10,166 nucleotides of DNA from Anaerolineae bacterium (lineage in GTDB: Bacteria > Chloroflexota > Anaerolineae > JAFGEY01): NCBI GenBank assembly GCA_016929205.1, contig JAFGJF010000621.1, forward strand, positions 1 through 10,166. Direction: 5' to 3'. Of the stretch, positions 7,402-10,166 are shown in pieces. Each line of letters begins with the position of its first letter. The first letter of the stretch is position 1. The notes beneath the pieces were generated by a model. It was not told the origin of the DNA, did not search any database, and was given only the letters and a program-made list of their open reading frames with translations. The position numbers and the translations under genes were made by a program.

Positions 7402-10166
7402 ATGAGCAAAGAGAATGACCTGTACAGGGTATTGTTCGAGTCTTCCGACGATGCGATCCTGTTGATAGAAGGCGAGCAGTTTGTCGAATGCAATGCCAGC
7501 GCGCTGGCCTTGTTTGGCTGCGAACGAGACGACTTGATTGGCAAAACCCCGCTTACCTTTTCGCCGCCCACACAGCCCGATGGACGCACCTCTGCCGAGG
7601 CGGTCCAGGAGCGGGTCGGGGCTGCGTTGTCCGGGGAACCCCAACGCTTCGAGTGGCTGCATCAGCGCCTGGACGGCGAGCCGTTTTATGTTCGTGTGTC
7701 TTTGCACCGGGTTGATGCCGGCGAGAGCACGTTGCTCCAGGTGTCGTTGCACGACATCACCGACAACAAACAGGCCGAACAGGCGCTACAGGACGCTCGG
7801 GAACGCCAGCAGATCGTGCTAGAGACGGCGCCGACGGCTATCCTGGTGACGAGTTTGTCCGAGGGCGTGGTCAAGTATGCCAATCACGAGTTCTCGACCA
7901 TGTCGGGGTACCAGGTGGACGAGATATTGGGACAGCTCAGTCCCAATCTGTACTATCATTCGCAGGATCGTGCCCGGCTTTTGAGCCAGGTACAGGCGCA
8001 GGGCACGGTTCATGGATTCGAGATGCAGGGAAAGCACAAGGATGGCAGCCCGATCTGGGTCCTGCTCTCCGCAGAGCCTATTCAGTACGACAACGAACCG
8101 GCGCTGCTCACGTCGTTTATCGATATTTCAGAGCGCAAGCGTTTGGAACAGGCTGTTCAAGACTCATTGGTGCGCCGCGAGCGGCAGGTCGAGATCACCA
8201 CCCAGGTTGCACAACAAATCGCTGCCGCACCGGCGCTCGACATATTGTTCGATCAGGTTGTGACCCTGGTAAAGGAACGATTCGGCTATTACCATGCCCA
8301 GCTCTTTCGTTACGATCCGGAGCGGGATCTGATGGCTTTGGTAGCCGGCTATGGCCAGGCCGGGCAGGATATGCTTGCCCACCAGCATAGTCTGACCATA
8401 GGCACGGGGGTGGTGGGAATGGCCGCCGCAACCGGCGAGTCGGTGCTCGTGCCTGACGTTCGCGTCGACGAGTACTGGCAGCCCAATCCCGGCTTGCCCG
8501 ATACACAGGGCGAATTGGCCGTCCCGATCAAGTGGCAGGATCAGGTGCTGGGCATCCTCGACGTGCAGAGCGACCGGGCTGGCGCGTTGACCGGTGAAGA
8601 CCAGCTTTTGCTCGAAAGCCTGTGTGGTCAGATTGCCATTGCCATTGAGAATAGACGCCTCTTGGCCGATGCCGACAATCAGCATAGAATGCTGCAGGCC
8701 GTGCTTGACAACATCCCGACTGCCGTCTTTGTGGCCGATGTGTCAACCGGCCAGCCGGTGCTGGCGAACAATCATGCAGAACAGTTGCTGGGCAAGGGCA
8801 TCGCGCCCGATGCCACCAGCGACGAGCTGGCCGAGGTTTATGACGCTTACGTATACGGCACCGACGAGCTGTATCCGGCCAACCGTATGCCCCTCGTGCG
8901 GGGGATGCTTGGTGAAAGCAGCGTGGTTGAGGATATGGAGATTCGCCGCCCGGATGGCGAGCGGATTCTGCTCCAGGTGTCCGGCGCTCCAATCAAGGAT
9001 GAAACGGGCAAGATCTCTGCTAGCGTGGCTGTTTTCCAGGACATTACGGAGCAGAGACAAATCAGGGAACGAATTGAGGCCGAGGTCGCTGAACGCACCA
9101 CAGCATTTCTCGAGTCGCAGCAAATGTTGCAGCTGATAATGGACAACATCCCGCAGTCCATTTTCTGGAAGGACCGCGATCTGATATATCTGGGGTGCAA
9201 CCGGAACTTTGCCGAGGATGCCGGCAAGAATTCGCCGGACGAGATAGTGGGCAAAACGGATTTTGATATGCCCTGGGGCACGCAAGCCGAACTCTATCGC
9301 GCCGACGACAGCCAGGTGATGGAATCGGGCATTGCCAAGATGGATTTCGAGGAGCCACAAGACGCGCCGGATGGCGGGCAGACCTGGCTGCGCACCAACA
9401 AGGTGCCGCTGCGCGATGAGGATGGGAATGTGTGGGCGGTCTTGGGCATGTACGAAGACATCACCGCGCGCAAGCAGGTGGAACAAGCGCTGCGTGACTC
9501 GGAGGCCAGGTATTCGATTCTGGTGGAGCAAGCCAAGGATGGGGTGTTGTTGATCCAGGACAACATCCTGACCTTTGTGAACCAGGCGCTAGCCGGCATG
9601 CTGGGTTACGCTTCACCGGCCGAGATGGAGGGCACGCCCTTTATCCAACACGTGGCCCCGGCATCGAAAGGGTTGATTGCAGACCGCGTGCGCCGGCGTC
9701 TGTCCGGTGAGGATGTGCCAGCGGTGTATGAGGCGCAGTTGCAGTGTCAAGACGGCACAGTCAAGGATGTCGAGGTGTCGGGTGCGGTGATCGAGTATGG
9801 CGGCAAGCAGACCAACGTAGGGCTGATTCGCGACATCACGGGGCGCAAGCAAGCGGATGAGGAGCGGGAGCGGCTGATCGAACGCCGGATGCAGCAGGCG
9901 CGAGTGAGCGCGCGAGTGTCGCAAGAGCTGGCCGACGTGCCGCGACTGGAAGAATTGTTCCAGCGTGTGGTAGCATTGGCCAAGGAGCAACTGGGCTACT
10001 ATCACGCCCAGATTTTCCGTCACGATGCCGATCAAGATCGGATGGTCGTCGTTGCCGGCTATGGCGAGGCCGGCGCGGCGATGGTCGCTGCCGGTCACAG
10101 CCTGGCGATGGGCACGGGCGTGGTCGGTACGGCGGCGACGACGGGCAAATCGGTGCTGGCCCCGGA
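7402..10166 (+). CDS. Multi-PAS/GAF sensor protein, 3'-truncated by the window edge (possible histidine kinase)
   Basis: ATG at 7402 follows AGGAGG by 9 bases and the frame stays open for 921 codons to the window end. Domains: PAS1 7-122 (FESSDDAILLIEG, FSPPTQPDGR, FEWLHQRLDGEPF); PAS2 135-245; GAF1 258-418 (RFGYYHAQLFRYDPERD, VPIKWQDQVLGILDVQSD); PAS3 428-553; a short coiled segment with EVAERTTAFLESQ; PAS4 574-695 of the FWKDRD / GKTDFD type; PAS5 697-816; and the start of a second GAF from about 830 (QLGYYHAQIFRHD, AMGTGVVGTAATTGKSVL). No catalytic domain appears before the cut. In known PAS/GAF proteins such arrays often lead into HisKA-HATPase_c, so a kinase C-terminus is plausible but unseen. 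GAF1 and PAS4 are close copies of modules in the upstream gene, down to long identical DNA runs. The N-terminus starts directly with PAS, with no signal peptide or membrane helix, so it is probably cytoplasmic. Confidence 0.88.
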   Translation, partial: MSKENDLYRVLFESSDDAILLIEGEQFVECNASALALFGCERDDLIGKTPLTFSPPTQPDGRTSAEAVQERVGAALSGEPQRFEWLHQRLDGEPFYVRVSLHRVDAGESTLLQVSLHDITDNKQAEQALQDARERQQIVLETAPTAILVTSLSEGVVKYANHEFSTMSGYQVDEILGQLSPNLYYHSQDRARLLSQVQAQGTVHGFEMQGKHKDGSPIWVLLSAEPIQYDNEPALLTSFIDISERKRLEQAVQDSLVRRERQVEITTQVAQQIAAAPALDILFDQVVTLVKERFGYYHAQLFRYDPERDLMALVAGYGQAGQDMLAHQHSLTIGTGVVGMAAATGESVLVPDVRVDEYWQPNPGLPDTQGELAVPIKWQDQVLGILDVQSDRAGALTGEDQLLLESLCGQIAIAIENRRLLADADNQHRMLQAVLDNIPTAVFVADVSTGQPVLANNHAEQLLGKGIAPDATSDELAEVYDAYVYGTDELYPANRMPLVRGMLGESSVVEDMEIRRPDGERILLQVSGAPIKDETGKISASVAVFQDITEQRQIRERIEAEVAERTTAFLESQQMLQLIMDNIPQSIFWKDRDLIYLGCNRNFAEDAGKNSPDEIVGKTDFDMPWGTQAELYRADDSQVMESGIAKMDFEEPQDAPDGGQTWLRTNKVPLRDEDGNVWAVLGMYEDITARKQVEQALRDSEARYSILVEQAKDGVLLIQDNILTFVNQALAGMLGYASPAEMEGTPFIQHVAPASKGLIADRVRRRLSGEDVPAVYEAQLQCQDGTVKDVEVSGAVIEYGGKQTNVGLIRDITGRKQADEERERLIERRMQQARVSARVSQELADVPRLEELFQRVVALAKEQLGYYHAQIFRHDADQDRMVVVAGYGEAGAAMVAAGHSLAMGTGVVGTAATTGKSVLAP
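8549..8575 (+). repeat. 27-base identical stretch shared by GAF domains of the second and third genes
   Basis: Bases 8549-8575 are identical to 5827-5853; both encode the GILDVQSD strand near the end of a GAF domain. The flanking protein is also alike (AVPIKW before it, GALT after it). This marks the GAF at 8173-8655 as a close copy of the one at 5466-5951. Confidence 0.82.
9384..9425 (+). repeat. Near-identical DNA shared with PAS modules of the second gene
   Basis: Bases 9399-9425 are identical over 27 bases to 4211-4237. Bases 9384-9418 match 3404-3438 over 35 bases with one mismatch. All encode the conserved KVPLRD end of GKTD-type PAS domains. Identity reaching synonymous positions suggests recent duplication or gene conversion between the two genes, although local codon bias contributes. 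Confidence 0.8.

Noticed and set aside
9085..9120. A histidine kinase H-box in the coiled segment of the third protein
   Set aside because: The segment reads EVAERTTAFLESQ with no phospho-acceptor His in an HELRTP-type context, and it runs straight into another PAS domain.
8743..9531. 262-codon minus-strand open frame opposite the third gene
   Set aside because: In register with the sense codons, and the plus strand encodes PAS domains with conserved motifs; treated as a shadow.

Overview
The window is one continuous stretch of sensory coding sequence on the + strand: three very large signal-transduction genes head to tail, with single-base gaps and no room for a promoter or terminator between them. 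The GC-rich composition and the long chains of PAS and GAF domains, including a PAS type with an FWKDR / GKTDFD signature and a LacI-type binding domain fused to GAF domains, resemble regulators I associate with filamentous Chloroflexota (Anaerolineae/Caldilineae-like). That assignment is inferred from style; no taxonomic marker is present.

Layout. Bases 1-2740 hold the 3' part of a gene whose start lies upstream. It carries the end of a LacI/GalR-like periplasmic-binding fold, a helical linker, four GAF or GAF-like domains and a short C-terminal tail. Bases 2742-7400 hold a complete 1552-residue protein: an RsbRD-like helical N-terminus, six PAS domains, a GAF, a seventh PAS, two more GAFs and a tail like that of the first protein. 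Bases 7402-10166 hold the 5' part of a third gene, open to the window end: PAS-PAS-GAF-PAS-PAS-PAS-GAF.

How they work together. The two complete C-termini have no histidine kinase, GGDEF, phosphatase or DNA-binding output domain; both end in the same half-GAF-like tail. Shine-Dalgarno sequences embedded in the last codons of each upstream gene suggest translational coupling, so the proteins are probably made together. The simplest inference is a multi-subunit sensor whose catalytic output lies in the cut-off part of the third gene or further downstream. Shared domain cassettes, some with 27-base identical DNA stretches, show the array grew by duplication or exchange of modules within and between the genes. 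No RNA genes, mobile elements, CRISPR arrays or terminators were seen.
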